This document shows, piece by piece, positions 8,100 through 15,700 of a stretch of DNA of 64,000 bases (position 1 is its first letter; each line of letters starts with the position of its first letter). Position numbers and translations under genes: made by a program. The notes beneath the pieces were generated by a model, which was not told where the DNA came from, made no database searches, and saw nothing but the letters and a program-made list of their open reading frames with translations. This DNA comes from Specibacter cremeus (GTDB lineage Bacteria > Actinomycetota > Actinomycetes > Actinomycetales > Micrococcaceae), in contig NZ_RWKQ01000004.1 in NCBI RefSeq assembly GCF_003946885.1, positions 65,523 through 129,522 of the forward strand, in the 5' to 3' direction.

Positions 8100-9853
8100 G
8101 CGGGGGCGTGCAGATGGGCACGGGGACACGCAGCCTGCTCGTGGTCGGCAGCGGCATCGCCGGACTGTACGCGGCGCTGCTCGGCGCCGAGGCCGGGCTG
8201 GCCGTCACGCTGGTGACCAAGGGCGCCCTCGCGCACAGCAACACGCACCTCGCCCAGGGCGGCATCTGCGCGGTGCTCGGCCCGGACGAGGCGGCGTCCG
8301 GGGACTCCGTGGGCGCCCACATCGCCGACACGCTGGCCGCCGGCGCCGGCCACTGCGACCCGGAGGCCGTGCGGATCCTGTGCGCCGAGGCGCACGCCGA
8401 CATCGCGGCGCTGGAACGCCACGGCGTCGTCTTCGACCGCGACCCGGCCACCGGGCGCCGCGCCCTCGGCCTGGAGGGCGCCCATTCGGCCGCCCGCATC
8501 CTGCATGCCGGCGGAGACGCCACCGGGGCGGCCATCGCGGACGGCCTGATCGCCGCCGTGCGCGCCGTCGCCGGCGGCGCCCGCCGGGTGCCGGGGAGCC
8601 TGCGCGTGGTGGAGCATGCGTTCGTGCTGGATCTGATGACGAACGACGGCGGTCCCGGCAGCAGGGTGACGGGCGTCGCCCTGGTCGACGGCGGGGGCGG
8701 CCTCGCCGTCGAGTCCGCCGACGCCGTGCTGCTCGCCACCGGCGGCGCCGGGCAGCTGTTCGAGTTCACGACCAACCCGTCCGTCGCCACCGCGGACGGG
8801 CTGGCCCTGGCCTGGCGGGCCGGTGCGGCCGTCGCCGACCTGGAGTTCTTCCAGTTCCACCCCACCGCGCTGGCCGGGGGCGACAACTTCCTCGTCTCGG
8901 AGGCCGTGCGCGGCGCCGGCGCCGTGCTGCGCGACGCCCGCGGCGAGGCGTTCATGGTCCGCTACCACCCGGACGGCGACCTGGCCCCGCGCGACGTCGT
9001 CTCGCGCGGCATCACCGCCCACCTGGGCGCAACACCGGGTGCCACCGTCTTCCTCGACGCCACCGGGGTGGAACGCAACCACGGTGCCGGCTTCCTGGCC
9101 CGCCGGTTCCCGACCATCGACGCCACGACCCGCGAGCTCGGCCTCGACTGGACGCGCGAATGGCTGCCGGTCACGCCGGCCGCGCACTACTGGATGGGCG
9201 GCGTGGCCACCGACCTCGATGCGCGCACCACCCTGCCCGGCTTGTACGCCGCCGGCGAGGTGGCCTGCACCGGCGTGCACGGCGCCAACCGGCTGGCCTC
9301 GAACTCGCTGCTCGAGGGCCTGGTATTCGGCCGCCGGGCCGTCGCCGCCGCCATCGCGGACTCCGCCCGCGGCGGCGATGTCGCCGCGACGTTCCCGGCG
9401 CGGATCCTGGACATCGCCGCGGCGGAGACCGCGGACACGGCGGACACGGCCAATCGTGACCCCGGGGTCACCTCCGGCGGCCGTGCCGAGCTGCAACGGC
9501 TCCTGTCCGCCCAGGCCGGCGTCGTGCGCAGCGGGCGCGGCCTCCGGGACGCCGCCCGGGCGCTCGCCGGCGGGCCTGGCCCGGGCGCCGACGACGGCGG
9601 GGACGCCGAATCCGCGGTGGCCGCCGCCGAGCTGGCGAACCTGCGCCTGGCCGGTGTCCTGCTGGTCCATGCCGCCCTGGCCCGCCCCGACTCGCTCGGC
9701 GCCCACCACCGTGACGACGCCCGGGCCGATGCCACGGGCGGAAACCACGCGACCGGCCGCCACGCCAATTACTGGGTCGCGGCCGCCGAAACGGCCGCCG
9801 AAACCGCCATCACAACCACCCGCCAGAGAGCACCGGAAAGCGAAACCGTATGA
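8096..9853 (+). CDS. nadB: L-aspartate oxidase
   Basis: A 585-residue FAD enzyme that oxidises L-aspartate to iminoaspartate for NadA. The Rossmann motif GSGIAGLYAA lies at the N-terminus. Further marks of the fumarate reductase/aspartate oxidase superfamily are the HLAQGGI segment, FFQFHPTAL, the active-site RDVVSRGI arginine, HYWMGG, and GEVACTGVHGANRLASNSL. The C-terminal helical domain is about normal but contains Ala/Asp-rich low-complexity stretches. It starts at the ATG overlapping the nadA stop (ATGA) and its own stop overlaps nadC the same way, so the three are translationally coupled. Confidence 0.95.
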   Translation: MSGGVQMGTGTRSLLVVGSGIAGLYAALLGAEAGLAVTLVTKGALAHSNTHLAQGGICAVLGPDEAASGDSVGAHIADTLAAGAGHCDPEAVRILCAEAHADIAALERHGVVFDRDPATGRRALGLEGAHSAARILHAGGDATGAAIADGLIAAVRAVAGGARRVPGSLRVVEHAFVLDLMTNDGGPGSRVTGVALVDGGGGLAVESADAVLLATGGAGQLFEFTTNPSVATADGLALAWRAGAAVADLEFFQFHPTALAGGDNFLVSEAVRGAGAVLRDARGEAFMVRYHPDGDLAPRDVVSRGITAHLGATPGATVFLDATGVERNHGAGFLARRFPTIDATTRELGLDWTREWLPVTPAAHYWMGGVATDLDARTTLPGLYAAGEVACTGVHGANRLASNSLLEGLVFGRRAVAAAIADSARGGDVAATFPARILDIAAAETADTADTANRDPGVTSGGRAELQRLLSAQAGVVRSGRGLRDAARALAGGPGPGADDGGDAESAVAAAELANLRLAGVLLVHAALARPDSLGAHHRDDARADATGGNHATGRHANYWVAAAETAAETAITTTRQRAPESETV

Positions 9854-10758
9854 ACGCCGTCGTCCGTACCCACCAAACAGCGCGCAACACCGCCATTCCC
9901 GCCCTGCCGCGCGACGCCGTGGAGACCATCCTGCGCACGGCGTTCGCCGAGGACGCGCCGTACGGGGACATCACGTCGGCCACGCTGCTGCCGGCCGACG
10001 CCACGGCCACGGCATGGCTGGTCGCCCGCGAACCCGGCATCTTCTCCGGCGGCGACGTGTTCGCGGCCGCCATGCGGTGCCAGGACCCGGACGCGGACGT
10101 CGACCAGCTCGTCGCGGACGGAGCCGGATTCACCACGGGCGAGAGGATCATGCGCGTGGCCGGGCTGGCGCGCGCGGTGCTGACGGCCGAGCGGGTGGCG
10201 CTGAACCTGACCCAGCGGATGAGCGCCATCGCCACGCAGACGGCGGAGTACGCGGCCCTGGTGGCCGGCACCGGCGCGCGGGTGACCGACACGCGCAAGA
10301 CGACGCCCGGGCTGCGCGTGCTCGAACGGTACGCCGTGCGCTGCGGCGGCGGCCACAACCACCGGTTCTCGCTCTCCGACGCGGTGCTGGCCAAGGACAA
10401 CCACCTGGCCGTGCTGACCGGCGGCGACCCGGCCAAGCTCACGGCGGCGCTGCGCGGCGTCCGGGCCCAGCTGCCGCACACGGTGCACTTCGAGGTGGAG
10501 GTGGACCGGATCGAGCAAATCGAGCCCGTCCTGGCCGCCGGCGTCGACACCATCATGCTGGACAACTTCAGCATCGCCGAACTCGTCACGGGTGTGGCGG
10601 TCATCGACGGCCGGGCCCTCGTGGAGGCCAGCGGCAACGTCAACCGTGACACCATCGCCGACATCGCGCGCACCGGTGTCGACATCATCTCCGTCGGCGC
10701 GCTGACCCACAGCGTCCGGGCCCTGGACCTGGGCCTGGACATCGCCATCGAGGCGTGA
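9850..10758 (+). CDS. nadC: Nicotinate-nucleotide pyrophosphorylase (carboxylating)
   Basis: A 302-residue quinolinate phosphoribosyltransferase making nicotinate mononucleotide from quinolinate and PRPP, the last dedicated step of the nadABC route. Visible family motifs: EDAPYGDITS near the N-terminus, NLTQRMSAIAT, DTRKTTPGLR (substrate-binding Arg and Lys), GGGHNHRFSLSD, AKDNHL, VEVDRIEQ, MLDNF and the C-terminal SVGALTHS. Length is normal. It overlaps nadB by 4 bp and the cysteine desulfurase by 4 bp (GTGA). Confidence 0.95.
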   Translation: MNAVVRTHQTARNTAIPALPRDAVETILRTAFAEDAPYGDITSATLLPADATATAWLVAREPGIFSGGDVFAAAMRCQDPDADVDQLVADGAGFTTGERIMRVAGLARAVLTAERVALNLTQRMSAIATQTAEYAALVAGTGARVTDTRKTTPGLRVLERYAVRCGGGHNHRFSLSDAVLAKDNHLAVLTGGDPAKLTAALRGVRAQLPHTVHFEVEVDRIEQIEPVLAAGVDTIMLDNFSIAELVTGVAVIDGRALVEASGNVNRDTIADIARTGVDIISVGALTHSVRALDLGLDIAIEA

Positions 10759-11936
10759 GCCATATGATCTTCCTGGACGCGGCCGCCACGACCCCGGTGC
10801 GCCGCGAGGTCATCGAGGCGATGTGGCCGTACCTGACCAACCAGTTCGGCAACCCGTCCAGCCACCACGAGCTCGGCGAGCGCGCCGCGCGCGCCCTGGC
10901 CGACGCGCGGGAGAAGGCGGCGGCCGTGCTCGGCTGCCGGGCGGGGGAACTCGTCTTCACCTCGGGCGGCACCGAGGCGGACAACCTGGCGCTGAAGGGC
11001 ATTGCGCTGGCGCGCCGGGCCGCCGACCCGCGCCGCACCCGGGTGGTCATCAGCGCCATCGAGCACCCGGCCGTCGCCGCGTCCGCCGGCCACCTGCGCC
11101 GCGTGCACGGGTTCACCGTGGAGGTGGTGCCGGTGGACGCCGACGCGCTCGTGTCGCCGGACGCTTTCGCCGGGATGCTCGACGGCGGTGCTCCGGCGGG
11201 TGCCTCGGACGTCGCCGTGGCGTCGGTCATGTACGCGAACAACGAGGTCGGCACCGTACAGGACATTCCGGCGCTGGCGGCCGTGGCGCGCGGTCGCGGG
11301 ATCCCGTTCCACACGGACGCCGTGCAGGCCGCCGGCTGGCTCCCGCTGGACGTGCGGGCCCTCGGCGTGGATGCGTTGAGCGTGTCCGGGCACAAGCTCG
11401 GCGCGCCCAAGGGCGTGGGCCTGCTGTACGTCCGGGGCGGCGTGCCGCTGGAACCGCTGGTGCACGGCGGCGGGCAGGAACGCGGGGCCCGCTCCGGCAC
11501 CGAGAACGTGGCGTTCGCGGTGGCGCTGGCCACGGCCCTGGAGCTCTCCGGGGATGCGTTGGAGACGGCCGGCCGGGTTTCGGCGCTGCGGGACGCGTTC
11601 ATCGACGACGTGCTGGACCGGGTGCCCGGCGCCGTGCTGACCGGGCACCGGACCCGCCGGCTGCCGTCGGTGGCCTCCTTCACGCTGCCCGGCACGAGCG
11701 GCGAATCCGTGCTGCTGGAACTGGAGCGGCAGTCGGTGGTCTGTTCGTCGGGGTCAGCCTGCGCGGCCGGGTCGGACGAGCCGTCGCCCGTGCTCACGGC
11801 CATGGGGATCCGCCGCGAGGACGCCCAGACGGCGCTGCGCTTCAGCTTCGGGGCTTTCATCACGGAAGAGGAATTGGTGACCGCCGCGACCGAGCTGGCC
11901 GCCGCCGTCGTCCGCGTTGGCGCGCTGCGCGCATAG
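10755..11936 (+). CDS. Cysteine desulfurase (NifS/IscS-like)
   Basis: A 393-residue PLP enzyme of aminotransferase class V. The PLP-binding lysine is in SVSGHKLGAPKG, the first motif is FLDAAATTPVR, and TSGGTEADNLALKG is also typical. The sulfur-carrying cysteine lies in VCSSGSACAAGS. It frees sulfur from cysteine for iron-sulfur assembly. As the fourth gene of the nad operon it plausibly serves the NadA cluster, an arrangement known from other bacteria (NadA-linked NifS). GTG 10755 overlaps the nadC stop; ATG 10764 is an alternative start 9 bp later. Confidence 0.9.
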   Translation: MSHMIFLDAAATTPVRREVIEAMWPYLTNQFGNPSSHHELGERAARALADAREKAAAVLGCRAGELVFTSGGTEADNLALKGIALARRAADPRRTRVVISAIEHPAVAASAGHLRRVHGFTVEVVPVDADALVSPDAFAGMLDGGAPAGASDVAVASVMYANNEVGTVQDIPALAAVARGRGIPFHTDAVQAAGWLPLDVRALGVDALSVSGHKLGAPKGVGLLYVRGGVPLEPLVHGGGQERGARSGTENVAFAVALATALELSGDALETAGRVSALRDAFIDDVLDRVPGAVLTGHRTRRLPSVASFTLPGTSGESVLLELERQSVVCSSGSACAAGSDEPSPVLTAMGIRREDAQTALRFSFGAFITEEELVTAATELAAAVVRVGALRA

Positions 11937-11968
11937 GCGGGCACCACCGGCGGCGGCGCCGGCCCGGA

Positions 11969-12802
11969 TCAGGCGCCGGCCGTGACCGGGTTGCGCAGTT
12001 CACCGATCCCGCCGACCCGGCACACCACGACATCGCCCGGGCTTATTTGCCGGCATTCGGCCGGGAAACCGGTGAGGATGACGTCGCCGGGCTGCAGCGT
12101 CATGAACGAGCTCAGATACACGAGGATTTCATCCACGCCCCAGCCCAGGTCCCTGCTGGAGGCGGCGGCGAGCTCGACGCCGTTGTGGACGATGCCGATG
12201 GCCACGTCGTCGTCCGCCAGGCCGACGACGATCCACGGTCCGAGCGGCGTGAACGTGTCCGGGCTTTTCGCGCTGATCCACAGGTCGTCGGACTTTTGCG
12301 CGTCGCGGTCCGAGACGTCGTTGCCGATCGTGAAGCCCAAGACCGCCTCGCGCGCCGTCCCCAGGGTCAGGTTGCGTGCCACCTTGCCGACGACGACCGT
12401 CAATTCGGCCTCCGGGTCGACGTGCCCGGCACCCGGGGACAGCTGGATGCGCTCGCCCGGGCCGATCACGGAGCTGGCGGCCTTGTGGAACGCCTGCGGC
12501 GGCAGCGCGCGACCGGGCGCGCCGGTGTTGTGCGCCATGCCGAACACGTTGACGGGCGCGCACGGGGCCAGGAACGTGAACCGGTCCTCGGCGACGGTGG
12601 CGCCGACGGTCCAGCCGGGCCGGGCCGGACTGTTCTGGTTCGCCGGGGAGGACGGGAACGGGGTGTCCACCACCCGCCACACCGTGCCCTCGGCGCTGGT
12701 GAAGTCGGTGGCGTCGTTGCGGACGAAGAACTGCTCCGGCAGCGGCGACGGCGGGGCGTCGAGCGGGCGGACGCGGGCCAGGCGGTACGGGACAACGGTC
12801 AT
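11969..12802 (-). CDS. Fumarylacetoacetate hydrolase family protein
   Basis: A 277-residue protein of the FAH superfamily. The metal and catalytic segments are recognisable: DPEAELTVVVGK (acidic metal ligands), FTIGNDVSDRDAQ, and LQPGDVILTGFP near the C-terminus. The N-terminal 80 residues differ from classical FAH enzymes. Superfamily members cleave or decarboxylate beta-keto acids in aromatic degradation, but no partner pathway gene is adjacent here, so the substrate is unknown. Start ATG 12802. It converges on the end of the NAD operon. Confidence 0.8.
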   Translation of the reverse strand: MTVVPYRLARVRPLDAPPSPLPEQFFVRNDATDFTSAEGTVWRVVDTPFPSSPANQNSPARPGWTVGATVAEDRFTFLAPCAPVNVFGMAHNTGAPGRALPPQAFHKAASSVIGPGERIQLSPGAGHVDPEAELTVVVGKVARNLTLGTAREAVLGFTIGNDVSDRDAQKSDDLWISAKSPDTFTPLGPWIVVGLADDDVAIGIVHNGVELAAASSRDLGWGVDEILVYLSSFMTLQPGDVILTGFPAECRQISPGDVVVCRVGGIGELRNPVTAGA

Positions 12803-12897
12803 GGGACTATCTTGCCTTGCGTTTGCCTTGTGTTTGCCCCGTGACGGGTGTCCGCGCGCACGCAACGGCGGCATTGGTGGCGTTACGGGCCGCCCGG

Positions 12898-13422
12898 TCA
12901 GGCCGCGCCGCTCACGGCCGCGGCCGGCTGGCGTGCGCCGTAGCGGGTGCGCCGGAAGATCCAGTAGCGCATCATCAGGAACCGGGTCACGGCGGCGGCG
13001 ACGTTGGCCAGCGTGATGACCACCAGGTCGGCGATCAGCGGCGCGTGCGGGGCCGCGTCCTCGAGCAGCCACAGGCTGCCGCTCGTCATGGCCAAGGCGA
13101 TCAGCATGACCCACAGGCCGCGGCGCTGGTCGCGCCACCACAGGTTCGCGTCGTTGGCGTCGAAGCTGATGCGCCGGTTCAGCTCGGTGTTGAGCACCGA
13201 GCAGAGCACCAGCGAGATGCCATTGGCCCACTGCAATCCGACCATGCCGCGCAGGCTGGCAAAGATGGCCATGGAGATGACGGTGCAGATGACGGCGACC
13301 AGGCAGAACCCGCGAATCTGTCGTCTGAGCACGGCACGGCGCCGCGCCCCCTCATCCTGGGACGCGGTACCGGTGGACCGGGGTTTCGGCGCCGGTTGGG
13401 CGGCCGCTGATGCTGTTGCCAT
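12898..13422 (-). CDS. GtrA-like family membrane protein
   Basis: A 174-residue protein with four transmembrane segments (from about residue 38, 65, 100 and 130) after a polar Ala/Pro-rich N-terminus. The spacing of helices, the N..LNTELNRRISF loop after helix 2 and the C-terminal RFLMMRYWIFRR are typical of GtrA-like proteins (PF04138), which help move lipid-linked sugars across the membrane for wall polysaccharide. No glycosyltransferase is adjacent. Confidence 0.8.
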   Translation of the reverse strand: MATASAAAQPAPKPRSTGTASQDEGARRRAVLRRQIRGFCLVAVICTVISMAIFASLRGMVGLQWANGISLVLCSVLNTELNRRISFDANDANLWWRDQRRGLWVMLIALAMTSGSLWLLEDAAPHAPLIADLVVITLANVAAAVTRFLMMRYWIFRRTRYGARQPAAAVSGAA

Positions 13423-13521
13423 AGGTAACTAATACTGCCATTGACGGGTGAATCTTCCCAAAAAGCAGGCTGGGGAATTGCCATGAAACGCGGCACGCCC
13501 CGAGCGGCCGGGTAGGACCCG

Positions 13522-14025
13522 TCAGCGCACCGCGGCCGCCCCCATGTCGGCCTTCATGGTCGCGGACTCGCGCAGCTTCGTGGTGAGCGCCAGCAGCGTG
13601 GCGAGCTCGTCGTCGTCCAATGCGTCCTCCATGAGCTGCATGATGTTCACGACGTGCGTGCGACCGACGTCCCGTTGCAAGGCGGCGCCGGCCTCGGTGA
13701 GCCCGATCAGCACGCCCCGCTTGTCGCCGTCGGCCGTCTTGCGCCGGACCAGCCCGCGCGACTCCAGCCGTTCCACCATGCGCGAGATGCTCGGCTGGGA
13801 CAGCAGCACGTGCTCGTTGAGCTCGTTCATGCGCAACCATCCCGAGGGGCAGCGCGAGAGGTTGTACAGGACGTCGTACTCGCGCTCGCCGATGCGCCGC
13901 AACGCGGGCTCCTTGTGCAGCTGCCGGGCCACGGCGACCTGGGCGCGGAACAGCGACTCCCACGCGTCGGTGGCCAACCGCCGATGCGCCGCCGGTGTGG
14001 TTGGGGGATTGGTCGCCGGGCTCAC
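13522..14025 (-). CDS. MarR family transcriptional regulator
   Basis: A 167-residue MarR protein. The winged helix-turn-helix is clear: LRMNELNEHVLLSQPSISRM followed by VERLESRGLVRRK and the wing with DGDKRGVLIGLTEAG. Its start overlaps the stop of the upstream luciferase-like gene by 4 bp, so both form one operon transcribed toward lower coordinates. MarR repressors usually control their own operon; a palindrome is present near the operon start (15177-15188). The ligand is unknown. Confidence 0.9.
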   Translation of the reverse strand: MSPATNPPTTPAAHRRLATDAWESLFRAQVAVARQLHKEPALRRIGEREYDVLYNLSRCPSGWLRMNELNEHVLLSQPSISRMVERLESRGLVRRKTADGDKRGVLIGLTEAGAALQRDVGRTHVVNIMQLMEDALDDDELATLLALTTKLRESATMKADMGAAAVR

Positions 14026-15128
14026 GGCGCCACCGCCGCGGCGGGGGCTGCCGCGGCCTCCTTCGCCGCCTTCCGGGCCTCGAATGTCGGACCGTCCGGG
14101 ATGTCGGCGGGGCGGTTCGCGGCGAACTCCTTGCGCAGCGTCGGCAGCACCTCGGCGCCGAAGAGGTCCAGTTGCTCCAGCACGGTCTTCAACGGCAGGC
14201 CGGCGTGGTCCACCAGGAACAGCTGGCGCTGGTAGTCGCCGAAGAAGTCGCGGAACGAGAGCGTCTTCTCGATCAGCTCCTGCGGGCTGCCGACGGTCAG
14301 CGGCGTCTGGGCGGTGAAGTCCTCCATGGACGGGCCGTGGCCGTAGACGGGGGCGTTGTCGAAGTAGGGGCGGAATTCCTTGACGGCGTCCTGCGAGTTC
14401 TTGCGGATGAAGAACTGCCCGCCCAGGCCCACGATCGCCTGGTCGGCGCGGCCATGCCCGTAGTGCTCGAAGCGCCGGCGGTACAGGCCGATCAGCTGCT
14501 GGTAGTGCTCCTTGGGCCAGAAGATGTTGTTGGCGAAGAACCCGTCGCCGTAGTACGCGGCGATCTCCGCGACCTGCGGCGTGCGGATCGAGCCGTGCCA
14601 GACGAAGGGGGCGACGCCGTCGAGGGGGCGCGGCGTGGCGGTGAACCCGTGCAGCGGCGTGCGGAAGCGGCCCTCCCAGTTCACCACCTCCTCGTCCCAG
14701 AGGCGGCGCAGCAGGGCGTAGTTTTCCACCGTCAGCTCCACTGAATCCTGGTTGTTCTTGCCAAACCAGGGGTAAACTGCGCCCATGTTGCCGCGGCCCA
14801 GGACCAAGTCGACGCGGCCGTCGGCCAGGTGTTGGAGCATGGCGAAGTCCTCGGCGATCTTCACGGGGTCGTTCGTGGTGATCAGCGTCGTCGCGGTGGA
14901 CAGGATGAGCCGTTCGGTCTGCGCCGCGACATAGCCCAGGATGGTGGTGGGGGAGCTGGGGTAGAACGGCGGGTTGTGGTGCTCACCGGTGGCAAACACG
15001 TCCATGCCCACCTCCTCGGCGTGCTTGGCGATGGTCGTGATCGCCTTGATTCGCTCATGCTCGGTGGGCGTGCGCCCGGTGGTCGGGTCCATGGTCACGT
15101 CGCCCACGCTGAAAATGCCGAATTGCAC
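14022..15128 (-). CDS. LLM class flavin-dependent oxidoreductase (CE1758-like)
   Basis: A 368-residue luciferase-like (F420/FMN TIM-barrel) monooxygenase. Typical segments are FGIFSVGDVTMDP at the start, ATGEHHNPPF, STATTLITTNDPVKIAEDFAML and DGRVDLVLGRGN. I recognise the CE1758-type subgroup, common in actinobacteria, whose substrates are not established. I set the start at GTG 15128 because AAGGAGA lies just upstream; the frame stays open to an ATG at 15188 that would overlap the putative operator. It is the first gene of a two-gene operon with MarR. Confidence 0.85.
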   Translation of the reverse strand: MQFGIFSVGDVTMDPTTGRTPTEHERIKAITTIAKHAEEVGMDVFATGEHHNPPFYPSSPTTILGYVAAQTERLILSTATTLITTNDPVKIAEDFAMLQHLADGRVDLVLGRGNMGAVYPWFGKNNQDSVELTVENYALLRRLWDEEVVNWEGRFRTPLHGFTATPRPLDGVAPFVWHGSIRTPQVAEIAAYYGDGFFANNIFWPKEHYQQLIGLYRRRFEHYGHGRADQAIVGLGGQFFIRKNSQDAVKEFRPYFDNAPVYGHGPSMEDFTAQTPLTVGSPQELIEKTLSFRDFFGDYQRQLFLVDHAGLPLKTVLEQLDLFGAEVLPTLRKEFAANRPADIPDGPTFEARKAAKEAAAAPAAAVAP

Positions 15129-15176
15129 GGTGCTCTCCTTGCCCTCGGGAAGCCCTGACGCGGGCCCCCTATTTAT

Positions 15177-15188
15177 ATGCGTTTGCAT
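15177..15188. promoter_or_regulatory. Candidate MarR operator in front of the monooxygenase
   Basis: A perfect inverted repeat ATGC-GTTT-GCAT. Read on the minus strand, a TACAAT box lies directly upstream with TTGGCC 18 bp before it, so the palindrome would sit near the transcription start, the usual place for a MarR site. Confidence 0.45.
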
Positions 15189-15387
15189 CTATTGTAGGCG
15201 TCAACGGCGGCGTCGGCCAATATGTTCCCCGGGGTGCGCCGGCCCGTGGACTCCCGCGCCGGCGCAACAGCGCCTAAGATGCAGCAAGCCTGTCACTGGC
15301 GGGTGCCACACTCAAGATCCGGGGGAACCAGGTTGTCGGCCGGGAACGGGGATCCCTGGGCAGCCGTCCCTTACGAAGACTGTCCCC

Positions 15388-15560
15388 ACGGCCAGCGCCA
15401 TCGTCGGCTTCCTGGCGAAGCTCGGCGGCGTGGTCGGGCACAAGCGGATCCCGCTCATCGCCACGGGTCTGACCCTCATGCGCGTCAACGGGCCCGGCGC
15501 ATGGTACGCGGGGGCCGCCGTCGTCCTGTACTTCGTGCCCAATCCGTGCATCGAGTCAGA
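15388..15560 (+). other. Coding-like remnant in a 570-bp gap
   Basis: Between 15129 and 15700 there is no intact gene. Part of the stretch reads on the plus strand as about 57 codons with strong G/C third positions (beginning SAIVGFLAKLGG and ending VVLYFVP), including two hydrophobic segments, without a start or a natural end. It looks like the leftover of a membrane protein gene, but I do not recognise the family. Confidence 0.3.
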
Positions 15561-15614
15561 CCGAACGCCGCAAATCAGCCCGAGCGTTCGGTCCGACATG
15601 CAGCGTTCGGTCTG
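15557..15614. repeat. Three-copy GCGTTCGGTC half-site cluster
   Basis: CAGACCGAACGC at 15557-15568 is the exact reverse complement of GCGTTCGGTCTG at 15603-15614. A third copy, GCGTTCGGTC, lies between them at 15584-15593 in the forward sense. The array lies downstream of the RND gene and could be a transcription factor site or a terminator-like fold. Confidence 0.55.
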
Positions 15615-15700
15615 GTTCGGGGATTCCGGCGGCAATATCCTCCTCGCAGAGCCACCCCGGCACGCAACTTTCACAGGTCCCGGACGTATGCCCCCGGGCG

